The notes below the pieces were generated by a model. It searched no databases, was not told where the DNA came from, and saw nothing but the letters and a program-made list of their open reading frames with translations. Source: an uncultured Clostridia bacterium (lineage in GTDB: Bacteria; Bacillota; Clostridia; Christensenellales; Borkfalkiaceae). From it: a stretch of 58,073 bases of DNA. The stretch's first letter is position 1; every line of letters starts with the position of its first letter. The position numbers were made by a program, and so were the translations under genes. Shown here piece after piece: positions 8,271 through 17,513 of the stretch. Location: assembly GCA_947053655.1 (NCBI GenBank), contig CAMRTO010000008.1, positions 1 to 58,073 of the forward strand, written 5' to 3'.

Positions 8271-9932
8271 ATGCTGACCGATATTGAAATTGCGGAAAAA
8301 TGTAAGATGAAGGACGTTCGCGAAATTGCGAAAAAGCTGTCGTTGGATGAAGACCGTATCGAAATGTACGGAAAATACAAAGCCAAAATAAATTTGGATA
8401 AGATTGAGCCCAAGTCCAAGCTTGTATTGGTTACGGCGATAAATCCCACTGCCGGCGGAGAGGGAAAAACCACCGTCTCGATAGGGCTTGCGGACGGCAT
8501 GTCCAAGCTCGGTAAAAAAGTATGTCTTGCTTTGAGAGAGCCGTCTCTCGGACCCGTGTTCGGCATTAAAGGCGGCGCGGCGGGCGGCGGATACGCGCAG
8601 GTCGTACCTATGTCGGATATAAATTTGCATTTTACGGGCGATTTGCACGCGATAACCGCGGCAAACAATCTTTTGTGCGCAATGATAGACAACCACATTC
8701 TACGCGGTAACGCATTGAAGATAAAGGAAGTTTATTTCCGCCGCTGTATGGATATGAACGACCGCGCCCTCCGCAATTTAACTATTAACTGCGAAGCGGG
8801 CTTAATGAAGGGCTGCGCCAGCTTCCAGCGGCAGGAAGGTTTTGAAATTACCGCCGCGTCGGAGGTAATGGCAATATTGTGTCTTTCACGCGACCTTGCG
8901 GATTTAAAAAGGCGCATAGGAAACATAGTCGTCGGCATAGACGTTGACGGGGGGTACGTCAGGGCTTCTCAGCTTAACGCGCAGGGCGCAATGGCAACCC
9001 TTTTAAAGGACGCTATAAAGCCCAATCTCGTGCAGACGCTCGAAGGCACTCCCGCAATAGTTCACGGCGGACCGTTTGCAAATATCGCGCACGGGTGCAA
9101 CTCCGTCAGTGCGACTTACGCGGCAATGACGCTTGCCGATTACACCGTTACGGAAGCGGGCTTCGGCGCGGATTTGGGCGCGGAAAAATTTCTCGATACA
9201 AAGTGCAGGGTTGCGGATATTCAGCCTGACTGCGTAGTGGTCGTTGCAACCGTCAGGGCATTAAAGCTTCACGGCGGCGCAGACAAAGCGCAGCTTTCAG
9301 AGGAAAATATGTCCGCATTGCGCGCGGGGCTTCCCAATCTTTTGAAGCACGTTGAAAATATAAAGAAGGTTTTCAACAAACCCGTAGTCGTAGCTATGAA
9401 CAGGTTTGCAACCGACACAAAAGCCGAAACGGACGAGGTTTTGAACGCCTGCAAAAAGGCGGGCGCCAAGGCTGTGTTTACGGACGTGTTTTTAAATGGC
9501 GGCGAGGGCGGCAAAGCGCTTGCCGAAGCGGTCGTAACTGCGTGCGCGAAAAAGAGCAAGCTTCGCTTCGCGTATAATCTGAAAGACGGAATCGTTAAGA
9601 AAATAGAAGATATAGTCAAAAACGTTTACGGCGGCGACGGCGCGGAATTTACCGAAACCGCGCTTAGGAAAATAAACGAAATAGAGAGCAAGGGCATAAA
9701 GGGGCTTCCGGTAATAATAGCCAAAACGCAGTATTCGCTTTCCGACGACGCGACTAAGCTTGCGCGCCCGTCGGGTTTCAAAATTCATGTAAGAGATATA
9801 ATTTACAAGGGCGGCGCGGAATTTATCGTCGCCGTCGCGGGCGAAATTATGCTTATGCCGGGGCTGGGCAAGGTTCCGGGTGCGGAACATATAGACGTCG
9901 ACGAAAACGGAAAAATTACGGGCTTATCTTAA
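8271..9932 (+). CDS. fhs: Formate-tetrahydrofolate ligase
   Basis: ATP-dependent formation of 10-formyl-THF from formate and THF. It supplies C1 units for purines and formyl-Met-tRNA, and in acetogens the methyl branch of the Wood-Ljungdahl pathway. It is 553 residues from ATG 8271, the usual length. Motifs are the P-loop-like NPTAGGEGKTT near residue 58, REPSLGPVFGIKGGAAGGGYAQV near residue 87, and NLHFTGDLHAI. Upstream in-frame codons would read through the promoter and are rejected. No other folate-pathway gene adjoins it, so acetogenesis cannot be inferred. Confidence 0.95.
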   Translation: MLTDIEIAEKCKMKDVREIAKKLSLDEDRIEMYGKYKAKINLDKIEPKSKLVLVTAINPTAGGEGKTTVSIGLADGMSKLGKKVCLALREPSLGPVFGIKGGAAGGGYAQVVPMSDINLHFTGDLHAITAANNLLCAMIDNHILRGNALKIKEVYFRRCMDMNDRALRNLTINCEAGLMKGCASFQRQEGFEITAASEVMAILCLSRDLADLKRRIGNIVVGIDVDGGYVRASQLNAQGAMATLLKDAIKPNLVQTLEGTPAIVHGGPFANIAHGCNSVSATYAAMTLADYTVTEAGFGADLGAEKFLDTKCRVADIQPDCVVVVATVRALKLHGGADKAQLSEENMSALRAGLPNLLKHVENIKKVFNKPVVVAMNRFATDTKAETDEVLNACKKAGAKAVFTDVFLNGGEGGKALAEAVVTACAKKSKLRFAYNLKDGIVKKIEDIVKNVYGGDGAEFTETALRKINEIESKGIKGLPVIIAKTQYSLSDDATKLARPSGFKIHVRDIIYKGGAEFIVAVAGEIMLMPGLGKVPGAEHIDVDENGKITGLS

Positions 9933-9953
9933 TTTAGAAGGAGCTTATAAAAC

Positions 9954-10577
9954 ATGAGTTTTATCGAAGACTTAATTTCTGCCGCCGAGAGCGGAGACGC
10001 CGAAGCGCAGTTAAGCTTGGGCTATTGCTACGACACGGGGGACGGCGTTAAAAAAAGCTATAAAAAAGCTGTGTTTTGGTACACGAAAGCGGCGGAGCAG
10101 GGCAACGTTGATGCGCAGTATAACTTAGGTCTTTGTTACAAAAACGCAAGCGGAGTCGAGCGTTCTCCCGAAACAGCGGTGTTTTGGTGGCAAAAGGCAG
10201 CGGAACAAGGCGATGCGGATGCTCAAATGTGTTTGGCGCAGAGCTATCATTCGGGTAAGGGCGTCGAACATAATCTCGATAAAGCTTTTTATTGGTATAA
10301 AAAAGCTGCGGAACAGGGCGACGCAGACGCGCAAATGTGCCTCAGCAGTTGCTATGCCCGCGGTTACGGTGTATCACCCAATGAAAAATTATCAGCATTT
10401 TGGTGTATGAAGGCGGCAAATCAAGGCATTGTCGGCGCGCAGCTCAATCTCGGTATTTATTATTGTAACGGTATCGGCGTAAATAAAAGCGAGCAAAACG
10501 GAAAAATTTGGTTTGAAAAAGCCGCAGAGCAAGGCAACGAGCTTGCTAAAGAGTATCTTGAAAAGTATTTTAAATAG
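9954..10577 (+). CDS. Sel1-repeat (SLR/TPR-like) protein
   Basis: 207 residues built almost entirely from about five 36-residue Sel1-like repeats, each with the pattern A-x-x-L-G-x-x-Y...G-V-x-K-(S/N)...A-x-x-W-(Y/W)-x-K-A-A-E-Q-G. There is no signal peptide or membrane segment, so it should be cytosolic. Sel1 repeats form alpha-solenoids that scaffold protein complexes; the partner is unknown. Repeats 2 to 4 are nearly identical (AAEQGDADAQMCL twice), which points to recent internal duplication. It sits between fhs and glnS with short gaps and has a GGAG ribosome-binding site. Confidence 0.9.
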   Translation: MSFIEDLISAAESGDAEAQLSLGYCYDTGDGVKKSYKKAVFWYTKAAEQGNVDAQYNLGLCYKNASGVERSPETAVFWWQKAAEQGDADAQMCLAQSYHSGKGVEHNLDKAFYWYKKAAEQGDADAQMCLSSCYARGYGVSPNEKLSAFWCMKAANQGIVGAQLNLGIYYCNGIGVNKSEQNGKIWFEKAAEQGNELAKEYLEKYFK

Positions 10578-10596
10578 TAATTAAAGGTTAAGTTAT

Positions 10597-12240
10597 ATGA
10601 AATTACCCGAAGCAAACAACTTTATAGAGCAGATAATAAACGAAGAACTTGAAGCTGGTAAATTCGAAAGCGTGGGGAACAAAATTCAGGTGCGCTTCCC
10701 TCCCGAACCGAACGGTTATCTGCATATCGGTCATATTAAGGCGATGTGCATCAACTTCGGCGTAAAGGACAAGTATAACGGCAAGCTTAACCTGCGCATG
10801 GACGATACCAATCCCGCAAAGGAAGACTACGAGTATGTGGACTCGATAGTAGAAGCGGTAAAATGGCTTGGCTTCGAGTACGATAAGCTTGTTTTCGCTT
10901 CGGACTATTACGACAGGCTTTATGAAATTGCCGAAAAATACATTCTTGACGGCGTGGCTTACGTTTGCGATTTGTCCGCGGAGGAAATTACCGCAACGCG
11001 CGGCACGCTTACGGAGGCGGGCAAGGAATCTCCCTACCGCAACAGAAGCATAGAAGAAAATTTAAAGCTTTTCCGCGAAATGAAGGCGGGCAAGTATCCC
11101 GACGGCGCAAAGGTGCTGCGCGCAAAAATAGATATGGCTTCTCCCAACATAAACATGCGCGACCCGATAATTTACCGCATAGCGCACGTTCCCCATTACA
11201 GGACGGGCGATAAGTGGTGTATTTATCCCATGTACGACTTCGCTCACCCCGTTTCCGACGCGATAGAGGGCATCACTCACTCGCTTTGCTCGTTGGAATT
11301 CGAAAATCACAGACCGCTTTACAACTGGTTTGTGGAAAGGTCGGGACTTCCGAAGCCGTTACCCAGACAGATAGAGTTTGCAAGGCTTAACATTACCAAC
11401 ATGCTTATGTCGAAACGCTATCTCAAAAAACTTGTGGACGAGGGCTTTGTCCGCGGTTGGGACGACCCGCGCATGCCTACGGTAATGGGACTTAAAAAAC
11501 GCGGCGTCCCGCCCGAGGCGTTAAAAAAATTCTGCGCGGACGTCGGCGTGGCGAAAGCTTATTCGGTAGTAAATCAGGCCCAGCTTGACAGTTGCATTCG
11601 CGACAATTTAAATGAAAATGCGGAACGCGCCATGGCGGTATTAAACCCGTTAAAGCTGACAATAACCAATTACGTCGGGGAGGAAAATCTTTCTTTCGAA
11701 AAAAATCCTTTAAAGCAGGACGGCGGAGAAAGAGATATTAAATTTACCGGCACCTTATATATCGAAAGGGACGACTTTTCACTCAATCCTCCGCCCAAGT
11801 ACAAGCGTCTTTGCAAGGGCGGCACCGTAAGACTTAAAAGTGCGTATATCGTGCGTTGCGACGAGGTAAAAATCGGCGCCGACGGCGAAGCGGAGGAGCT
11901 TTTCTGCACATACTTCCCCGAAACGCGCAGCGGCTCCGCACAGCCTTCGGAAATAAAGGCGAAGGGCGTAATTCAGTGGGTTGACGCCAAGTACGGCGTC
12001 GACGCCGAGTACAGGCAGTATAAGCCGCTTTTAAAGGACGAGCAGTATCCCGACCAGGACTACGCCGAGCGGCTGGATACGGAAAGCGAAAAGATTTTTT
12101 ACGGCAAGGCAGAGCCTTATCTTTTCGAAAACGGCGAAGACAAAGCTTACCAGCTTATCCGTTGCGGATACTATAAAAGCTTTGCGGGGGAAAAGGTTCT
12201 GTCGGAAATTGTTTCGCTTAAAGACAGCTTCAACAAATAA
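10597..12240 (+). CDS. glnS: Glutaminyl-tRNA synthetase
   Basis: Direct charging of tRNA-Gln. 547 residues with the class I HIGH motif in PEPNGYLHIGHIKA (about residues 37-50) and a KMSKS-like LMSKRYL near residue 270. A C-terminal beta-barrel anticodon-binding domain follows. The YDFAHPVSDAIEGITHSLCSLEFE and NHRPLYNW segments are GlnRS-specific rather than GluRS-like. Many Bacillota lack GlnRS and use GatCAB, so its presence is informative; many clostridia carry this acquired enzyme. The ribosome-binding site AAAGG precedes the ATG. The downstream gene begins 13 bases later. Confidence 0.95.
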   Translation: MKLPEANNFIEQIINEELEAGKFESVGNKIQVRFPPEPNGYLHIGHIKAMCINFGVKDKYNGKLNLRMDDTNPAKEDYEYVDSIVEAVKWLGFEYDKLVFASDYYDRLYEIAEKYILDGVAYVCDLSAEEITATRGTLTEAGKESPYRNRSIEENLKLFREMKAGKYPDGAKVLRAKIDMASPNINMRDPIIYRIAHVPHYRTGDKWCIYPMYDFAHPVSDAIEGITHSLCSLEFENHRPLYNWFVERSGLPKPLPRQIEFARLNITNMLMSKRYLKKLVDEGFVRGWDDPRMPTVMGLKKRGVPPEALKKFCADVGVAKAYSVVNQAQLDSCIRDNLNENAERAMAVLNPLKLTITNYVGEENLSFEKNPLKQDGGERDIKFTGTLYIERDDFSLNPPPKYKRLCKGGTVRLKSAYIVRCDEVKIGADGEAEELFCTYFPETRSGSAQPSEIKAKGVIQWVDAKYGVDAEYRQYKPLLKDEQYPDQDYAERLDTESEKIFYGKAEPYLFENGEDKAYQLIRCGYYKSFAGEKVLSEIVSLKDSFNK

Positions 12241-12253
12241 TTCGAGGGAATAA

Positions 12254-13459
12254 ATGGATATTCTTAGCATTGTAATAATATGCTTGATAGTGCTTTTTAC
12301 TCTGCTCGGGGGCGGAATAGGCGCGCTTAAAGGTTTTACAAAAGTAAATTCCTGGGCGGTCGAGCTTCTGTTCGTCGGGGTAATAGGCATACCGATAGGC
12401 AAGCTTATAACAAGTAAACTCGGCGGCGGAACGCCCGTCGCAGGGTTCGTGACTTTGGGAATTACGCTCTTTCTCATAGTTGTTTTTATGGCGGCTTTTA
12501 TAGTTTTGCGCACGGTAATGACTAAGGGAATAGAAAAGCGCAAACAGCGTTCCTATTACGAGCATTACGACGAGCTCAACGACAATACCGAGCAAATTCT
12601 TTCCGCGCTCGGCACGGACGACAAAAAGCAGTACAAACGCCTGTTGAAGCATAAAAAGCGCAAAATAAAGCAGACGTGCGGCGTCTGGGGGATACTTGAC
12701 AGGGTGTTCGGCGGTATTACGCTGGCTTTGAAAGGAGCGGTGCTTACGGGTATCTTAGCGGCGGTTTTTATTTCCGTCGTCGACTTTTCCAGACTCGCGC
12801 ACGAGGGCGCCGTGCTGTATTCATTTATGGGTAAAATTTATGCAAGCGGTTCCTGGAAGTTTTTCAGAAGTTATCTTTTCGACTTCTTTGTCATAGGCAT
12901 AATAATGCTTTGCATAAGAAGCGGCTATTCCGGCGGTCTTACTTCGGCGGTATGGGGATTTTTCATTCTTTTCCTCGTCGTCGGGGCGGGTGTTCTTTCC
13001 TGGCATCTGGTTTCGGGCGTGGAGGAATTCGCAGGCGTAATCGACAGTCTTGCGGGAACTCTTTCGTCGAAGCTGTCGGGTGCGACGGACATGCTGGCAA
13101 AGATAAAAATTACGCCCAAAATTCTTGCGCAGATTATTATAGGCGCCGGACTGTTTGCTCTGATGCTGATCGCCGTAATTTTGGCGGGCGTGTTCGGCCC
13201 CAAGCTTATCGACAAGGCGCGCGACGGACTTGTTTTCAGGACGGTGGACGGCGTTCTCGGCGCGGTGACTGCGGCAGTAGTTTGCATCGGTCTTATGCTT
13301 GTAATAGGCGCGGTGATAAATTCACTGCACGATTTCGAGTTTATGGAAGTGTTCAACGCCTATTTCGGCAAGAGCGGAGTGGCTACGCATATTTACGACA
13401 GAAACGTTCTGCATGCAATGAACGTTCTGAAAATACCGTTCAATAAATGGATCGGATAA
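12254..13459 (+). CDS. CvpA-like multi-pass membrane protein
   Basis: 401 residues. The N-terminus (two hydrophobic helices with GGGIGALKGFTK between) resembles the CvpA/colicin V production family, which has the pattern of a first helix followed by G-x-x-x-G. At least seven further hydrophobic stretches follow, with a charged loop of about 60 residues after the third helix (about 95-140: acidic, then a Lys/Arg-rich KHKKRKIKQ segment). The size is about twice that of CvpA, so the assignment covers only the first part. It is co-transcribed with glnS by position. Function unknown. Confidence 0.6.
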   Translation: MDILSIVIICLIVLFTLLGGGIGALKGFTKVNSWAVELLFVGVIGIPIGKLITSKLGGGTPVAGFVTLGITLFLIVVFMAAFIVLRTVMTKGIEKRKQRSYYEHYDELNDNTEQILSALGTDDKKQYKRLLKHKKRKIKQTCGVWGILDRVFGGITLALKGAVLTGILAAVFISVVDFSRLAHEGAVLYSFMGKIYASGSWKFFRSYLFDFFVIGIIMLCIRSGYSGGLTSAVWGFFILFLVVGAGVLSWHLVSGVEEFAGVIDSLAGTLSSKLSGATDMLAKIKITPKILAQIIIGAGLFALMLIAVILAGVFGPKLIDKARDGLVFRTVDGVLGAVTAAVVCIGLMLVIGAVINSLHDFEFMEVFNAYFGKSGVATHIYDRNVLHAMNVLKIPFNKWIG

Positions 13460-13465
13460 AAATAA

Positions 13466-13494
13466 TACGGCGCGCTTAAAATAAGCGCGCCGTA
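13466..13494. terminator. Bidirectional terminator
   Basis: A 13-bp perfect stem (TACGGCGCGCTTA and its complement) with an AAA loop lies between the stop at 13459 on plus and the DUF1540 stop at 13527 on minus. Confidence 0.85.
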
Positions 13495-13526
13495 CTTTAT
13501 CGCAAGGATAAACCAAAGGTATTAAA

Positions 13527-13679
13527 TTAAACCTTTTCGGAATAGCTTTCGCAGCAAGTGCATCTCGTGCTGTCGCAAGTGCAACCTACGGTAATTTTAT
13601 CGAGCGTGCAGTTGCAACCGTGGAAATTATACTTACACTTATCTACGCTGCAAGCTATGTCGTGATTTACATTTTCCAT
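13527..13679 (-). CDS. DUF1540 Cys-rich small protein
   Basis: A 50-residue protein with ten cysteines. The spacing C10-x4-C15-x6-C22-x-C24 and the segment LDKITVGC match the DUF1540 domain common in clostridia. That domain is a presumed metal-binding module; no signal peptide is seen, so it should be cytosolic. A GGAGGG ribosome-binding site lies about 8 bases before the ATG. It faces rplI divergently. Function is unknown for the family; some members are found in spore-forming species, but sporulation cannot be inferred here. Confidence 0.85.
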   Translation of the reverse strand: MENVNHDIACSVDKCKYNFHGCNCTLDKITVGCTCDSTRCTCCESYSEKV

Positions 13680-13733
13680 TATAATACCCTCCGCATTTAT
13701 TTTGTGCCGCAGTCGGCAAATTATGCAAAGCTA

Positions 13734-13762
13734 TTGACAAAACGCCGCTCATGATTTAAAAT
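13734..13762 (+). promoter_or_regulatory. Promoter of rplI
   Basis: TTGACA (13734-13739), 17-bp spacer, TAAAAT (13757-13762), then GGAG and the rplI ATG. Confidence 0.85.
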
Positions 13763-13780
13763 ATTACAAAGGAGTAAACC

Positions 13781-14224
13781 ATGAAAGTAATTTTATTGCA
13801 AGACGTAAAGGGGCAAGGCAAAAAGGGCGAAGTAGTTGAAGTAAACGAAGGCTACGCCCGTAATTTTCTCATAAAAAAGGGACTTGCCGAGATTGCCACG
13901 GCAATGAAGATAAACGATTTAAACCAAAAGAAAGCCGCCGCAGACTTTCATAAAGCAGAGGAAGTAAAGGCTATGCAGGCGCTCGCCGCGGAGCTTAAAG
14001 GTAAAAATTTTACCGTTAAAATTAAGGCGGGACAGGGCGGAAAGGTTTTCGGCTCGGTTACGGGCGCTAACATTTCCGACGCAATGTCTGCCGCGGGTTA
14101 CGACGTGGATAAAAGGAAAATCGCACTGGACGCCCCCATTAAAAATTTGGGCGTGTACGACGTGAATTTAAAGCTTATGGAAGGTATTTCAAGCAAAATA
14201 AAAGTAACGGTGGAAAGCGAATAA
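13781..14224 (+). CDS. rplI: 50S ribosomal protein L9
   Basis: 147 residues, standard for L9. The N-terminal RNA-binding domain contains [22 protein letters not shown], then a long connecting helix (about residues 40-75), then the C-terminal domain with GGKVFGSVT. It binds 23S rRNA and helps keep the reading frame. The AAGGAG ribosome-binding site is well placed. In many Bacillota rplI is next to dnaB or a GdpP-type gene; here it stands alone between a promoter and a terminator. Confidence 0.96.
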   Translation: MKVILLQDVKGQGKKGEVVEVNEGYARNFLIKKGLAEIATAMKINDLNQKKAAADFHKAEEVKAMQALAAELKGKNFTVKIKAGQGGKVFGSVTGANISDAMSAAGYDVDKRKIALDAPIKNLGVYDVNLKLMEGISSKIKVTVESE

Positions 14225-14240
14225 ATACTTATAAATAATT

Positions 14241-14266
14241 ACCGGCGCGGCTTAAGCCGCGCCGGT
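14241..14266. terminator. Bidirectional terminator
   Basis: An 11-bp perfect stem (ACCGGCGCGGC and its complement) with a TTAA loop lies between the convergent rplI and DUF2207 genes. Confidence 0.85.
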
Positions 14267-14280
14267 TTCGTATATAAAAT

Positions 14281-16191
14281 TTATCTTCCTCTGAAGCCGC
14301 CGCCGCCGTGACCGCCGCCCATGCCGCCGCCGCCGAATCCTCCGAAGCCGCCCCTGCCCGATGAGGAGGGTGCCGAAACCATGCCGGAGCTTATGTTCGC
14401 TACGGAAGCGTTGATAAGCGTGTTGAGCGCGCGGAAGGTTATCGCCGTCGTCAGAATATCGCCCACAACCCAGTCGGGCGGTTGAACGGTTATTCCTTCG
14501 AATTTATCTTCCCAAATCTTAGTGACGCCCAGCACCTGCGCATAAGGCAGTATATGGTAGTAGAACTGCGGGTCGCTTTCAATCATTTTTTCCAAGCGGT
14601 CTTTTTCCGCAAGGGTTATAAATTGCTTGAAGCCTACAATCTCGTTCAGCTTGGCGTTGTATTCCTTACTTCTGTTAATAAGTATGACGGAAACACCCAA
14701 AAGGACGCAACCCGATATGGAAATAAGCAGCTTGGCTACCAACGGAATAATGGCGGACGGTATAAGCAAAGTGTAAAAAAGTATTACAAGCGCGCAAAGT
14801 CCCGCGGGAATAAAGCACAATCCGATAAATTTCCCGCCGGACGTTTTCAGTCTGCCGTATACCAAACTGAGTTCGGCGATAAAAACAAACAGCAGGGGAA
14901 CCAAGGCTATTAACCCTTGATAGAATATAAGTGAAAACGAAATGCTTGACATAGCTATTATTAGCGGAGCTAAGCCCAATATCGCCCCGCCCACAGCGGC
15001 AAATACCGACGCTATGATTATGCTTACATTGTTGTAAAGCTTCTTTACTCCGGTAACAAGCTGTTGCTTCGCCTGCTGAACAATTTTGTAATACTTGTAT
15101 CTTAAATCGGTCACTCTTACGGCGTCGTTTGCGCCGAACATTCCGTAAAACAGCGTCTGCTCGTAAAGCGGCGTGTCTTCGGGCAACAGCTTCACCGTGC
15201 GAATAATGGTGGGGTTGATTTTATTGTCAAGGTTTATTTTCAGATAGCCCTTATCAGCCCAATAATAGATAAGCGAGGTAATATCTTCGTTGTCGACTTT
15301 ATTGTCTATAAGCTTACCCATCATAAGGGGGTCCATTTTATCGGGCGCTTCGTAGTTAACGACGGGCGTTAAGGCGTTTTTATTGAAAACGAAAAGTCTT
15401 AATAACACGACGGCAAGTATTCCGACCGCGCTTATAATAACGAAGATGTAGGGGGTAAACTCGCTGTAAACTTTCAGCGACCCGTCTTCGAATTTCATGT
15501 CCACGGTCACGCCTTCGTTTTTATCAAGCGAGAAATTTTCCGCGCGGAGCGCCGTTTTACCGCCGTCGGCAGGTATTTCCGTAAAGCCGAGAGGGGCGTA
15601 AGAATTTTTTGTTCCCGCCTTCCAATCCGCACCGATAAAGCCCTTCGGGGCAACCAGAGTAACGCTTGCGTTTTTTATTTCGCAGTCTCTCGCAAGGCCT
15701 ATGGGGTTAAGAGAAAGCGCGTTTTTACCTTCCTGTGCCTTTGTCAGGCAGTAATCGTACGTTATTAGGAAGGTATAGCTTTTGTTTGTTTTGTTTCCGG
15801 AATCGCCGATATCGACGGACACGAAATTGCGGTTTTCCAGATACACCTTATGGTAAACGCTTTTGCGCTGTGTCGCGTTGAAGCCGTCAAGGCTGTAAAC
15901 TTTTACCTTACGCACAAGCTCTCCGCCGTTGACGGGTATGTCTTTAATGAAACCTGTGCTCGCGTATCCCGTAAACCTGACCTGTATTTTTTCGGTTACG
16001 GATATTTTGCGGTTGCTTTCTATGTCGTAAACAACATCGTAATTTTCAAAATAAAAAGTATACGCGTTGCTGCCGCCGTAAGAGTCGGCGCGCGCCGTTT
16101 TACTGCCGTAAAGTCCCCACGCGCTTGCCGCCAACAGCAGTACCGCCGTAATCATAGTTAAAATTATGGGTAGAAGTCTTGTTTTTTTCAT
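14281..16191 (-). CDS. DUF2207 membrane protein with Gly-rich tail
   Basis: About 636 residues. There is a signal-like hydrophobic N-terminus, then an extracytoplasmic beta-rich DUF2207 domain. A transmembrane helix (YIFVIISAVGILAVVLLRLF) follows, then a cytoplasmic part with a winged-helix-like segment (DNEDITSLIYYWADKGYLKI). Two or three helix pairs come next, and the protein ends in a glycine/serine/phenylalanine tail. I chose ATG 16191 because GGAGAG lies 6 bases before it; the ATG at 16212 lacks a site. It follows lemA in one operon, a pairing seen in many bacteria. The function, possibly at the cell envelope, is not established. Confidence 0.85.
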   Translation of the reverse strand: MKKTRLLPIILTMITAVLLLAASAWGLYGSKTARADSYGGSNAYTFYFENYDVVYDIESNRKISVTEKIQVRFTGYASTGFIKDIPVNGGELVRKVKVYSLDGFNATQRKSVYHKVYLENRNFVSVDIGDSGNKTNKSYTFLITYDYCLTKAQEGKNALSLNPIGLARDCEIKNASVTLVAPKGFIGADWKAGTKNSYAPLGFTEIPADGGKTALRAENFSLDKNEGVTVDMKFEDGSLKVYSEFTPYIFVIISAVGILAVVLLRLFVFNKNALTPVVNYEAPDKMDPLMMGKLIDNKVDNEDITSLIYYWADKGYLKINLDNKINPTIIRTVKLLPEDTPLYEQTLFYGMFGANDAVRVTDLRYKYYKIVQQAKQQLVTGVKKLYNNVSIIIASVFAAVGGAILGLAPLIIAMSSISFSLIFYQGLIALVPLLFVFIAELSLVYGRLKTSGGKFIGLCFIPAGLCALVILFYTLLIPSAIIPLVAKLLISISGCVLLGVSVILINRSKEYNAKLNEIVGFKQFITLAEKDRLEKMIESDPQFYYHILPYAQVLGVTKIWEDKFEGITVQPPDWVVGDILTTAITFRALNTLINASVANISSGMVSAPSSSGRGGFGGFGGGGMGGGHGGGGFRGR

Positions 16192-16210
16192 ATTCTCTCC
16201 AATAATAAGC

Positions 16211-16232
16211 AAGGGGAGCTTCCGCTCCCCTT
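16211..16232 (-). terminator. Intercistronic hairpin between lemA and DUF2207
   Basis: A 9-bp perfect stem (AAGGGGAGC and its complement, 4-nt loop) lies in the 55-nt gap. The sequence after it on minus is only moderately U-rich (GCUUAUUAUU), so it is more likely an attenuator or mRNA processing/stability hairpin than a full stop. Confidence 0.55.
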
Positions 16233-16246
16233 AACCCGTCGGAAAT

Positions 16247-16834
16247 TTAAAATTCCACTTTTACGTTTTTTCTCTCCGCAGGATCTTCCAGCTCGAAGTA
16301 CGGTTGTACTTCAAGGTGCATTGCTCTGGCAATTATCAGCGCGGGGAAGGATCTGATACCGCTGTTGAACTGTCTTGCGGTTGCGTTGTAATATCTTCTC
16401 GCATTGGCAAGCTCGCTTTCTATGCCTTTAAGCTGGCTTTGCAAATCGATAAAGTTTGCGTTAGCTTTAAGGTCGGGATAGTTTTCCACCACGATGTTCA
16501 AGCCCTTAATCGCTTGCGAAAGCTTTGCTTCGGCAACTATCTTTTCCGCGGCGCCGGAGGCGGACGCTACGCCTGCGCGCGCTTCGGTAATGCTTTTAAG
16601 CGTTTCGCTTTCATGCTTCATATATCCTTTAACCGTCTCGACGAGGTTGGGGATAAGGTCGAAGCGTTTTTTAAGAAAAATATCTATATTCGAAAACGCT
16701 TCCTCGCACTGGGTTTTCATTCTTACAAACTTGTTGCAGGTAGAAATTGCCCAAATCGCAATAACAAGCAGTACCGCGGCGACTGCGCCTACGGCTATAC
16801 CTGCAATTGCTCCGGTAGAAAGAAGTAATTTCAT
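16247..16834 (-). CDS. lemA: LemA family protein
   Basis: 195 residues. One N-terminal transmembrane helix (about residues 8-30) is followed by the LemA helical bundle. Family marks are the FVRMKTQCEEAFSNIDIFLKKRFDLIPNLVETVKGYM segment and the later RRYYNATARQFNSGIRSFPALIIA segment. The topology has a short outside N-terminus and a coiled helical domain. The family's role is unclear; members occur next to DUF2207 or TPM-type envelope proteins, as here. It starts 19 bases after the nudix gene stop. Confidence 0.93.
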   Translation of the reverse strand: MKLLLSTGAIAGIAVGAVAAVLLVIAIWAISTCNKFVRMKTQCEEAFSNIDIFLKKRFDLIPNLVETVKGYMKHESETLKSITEARAGVASASGAAEKIVAEAKLSQAIKGLNIVVENYPDLKANANFIDLQSQLKGIESELANARRYYNATARQFNSGIRSFPALIIARAMHLEVQPYFELEDPAERKNVKVEF

Positions 16835-16853
16835 TTTTATCGTCTCCTGATAA

Positions 16854-17345
16854 TTATAATTTTTTTATTTCGGGCAAAGCGCTTTTTAAAAAGGCCTCTG
16901 CTAAGCTGTCCTTTTTAATCGTTTGCATTGCTTCGTCTAAGGTGAACCATTTTGCCTCGTCAAGCTCGTTGGCGTCGGGAACGGGCACGCCGTCTTCCGC
17001 CATAACGAGAAATCCCAACATAAGCAGATTTTTCGGCTCGTGAAAGCGGGAGGAAAGGTATTTGAACTTTACAACGTCCAGTTTTGTTTCTTCCTTAAAT
17101 TCGCGCGTAACGGCTTTTTCCGCCGTTTCGTCTCTCTTTATATATCCCGCAAACAAAATATAATCCTCGCCGCCCTTGTGCCTGGCAAGCAAAATTTTGT
17201 CTTTATCCCTGTTTGTAACTACCATGCCGACAACCGTCGCAAACCGCGGGAAGCGGTATTCCGCGCAACTTTTGCAGTAGGGCACAAGCCCCTCGTCGGC
17301 TTTAAACATTAGCGTAAGTTTTTCTCCGCATTCGGTGCAAAACAT
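16854..17345 (-). CDS. NUDIX hydrolase with zinc ribbon
   Basis: 163 residues. An N-terminal zinc ribbon (Cys3, Cys6, Cys23, Cys26) precedes a NUDIX domain whose box fits G-x5-E-x7-REFKEE near residues 66-88. This resembles a small NudC-like architecture, so NAD(H) or another nucleoside diphosphate derivative is a likely substrate, but specificity is not proven. There is a strong GGAGG ribosome-binding site. It is the first gene of the operon with lemA and DUF2207. Confidence 0.85.
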   Translation of the reverse strand: MFCTECGEKLTLMFKADEGLVPYCKSCAEYRFPRFATVVGMVVTNRDKDKILLARHKGGEDYILFAGYIKRDETAEKAVTREFKEETKLDVVKFKYLSSRFHEPKNLLMLGFLVMAEDGVPVPDANELDEAKWFTLDEAMQTIKKDSLAEAFLKSALPEIKKL

Positions 17346-17394
17346 AATTTTTCCTCCGGAATCAGTGTACCGTTATCATATAATTTCACATTAT

Positions 17395-17423
17395 ATTATA
17401 TAACATATTAAAGCGTATTTCAA
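17395..17423 (-). promoter_or_regulatory. Promoter of the nudix-lemA-DUF2207 operon
   Basis: Minus strand TTGAAA (17418-17423), 17-bp spacer, TATAAT (17395-17400), about 50 bases before the nudix start. Confidence 0.75.
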
Positions 17424-17450
17424 TAGCTTTTATTAAATTTAACTAATTTA

Positions 17451-17479
17451 TTGACAAATTTTCACAAATAATATATATT
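17451..17479 (+). promoter_or_regulatory. Promoter of the UDP-sugar pyrophosphorylase gene
   Basis: TTGACA (17451-17456), 17-bp spacer, TATATT (17474-17479), divergent from the nudix promoter. Confidence 0.75.
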
Positions 17480-17513
17480 TAGAGAGTACATTTATATGTA
17501 AGGGGTGTAGCCT

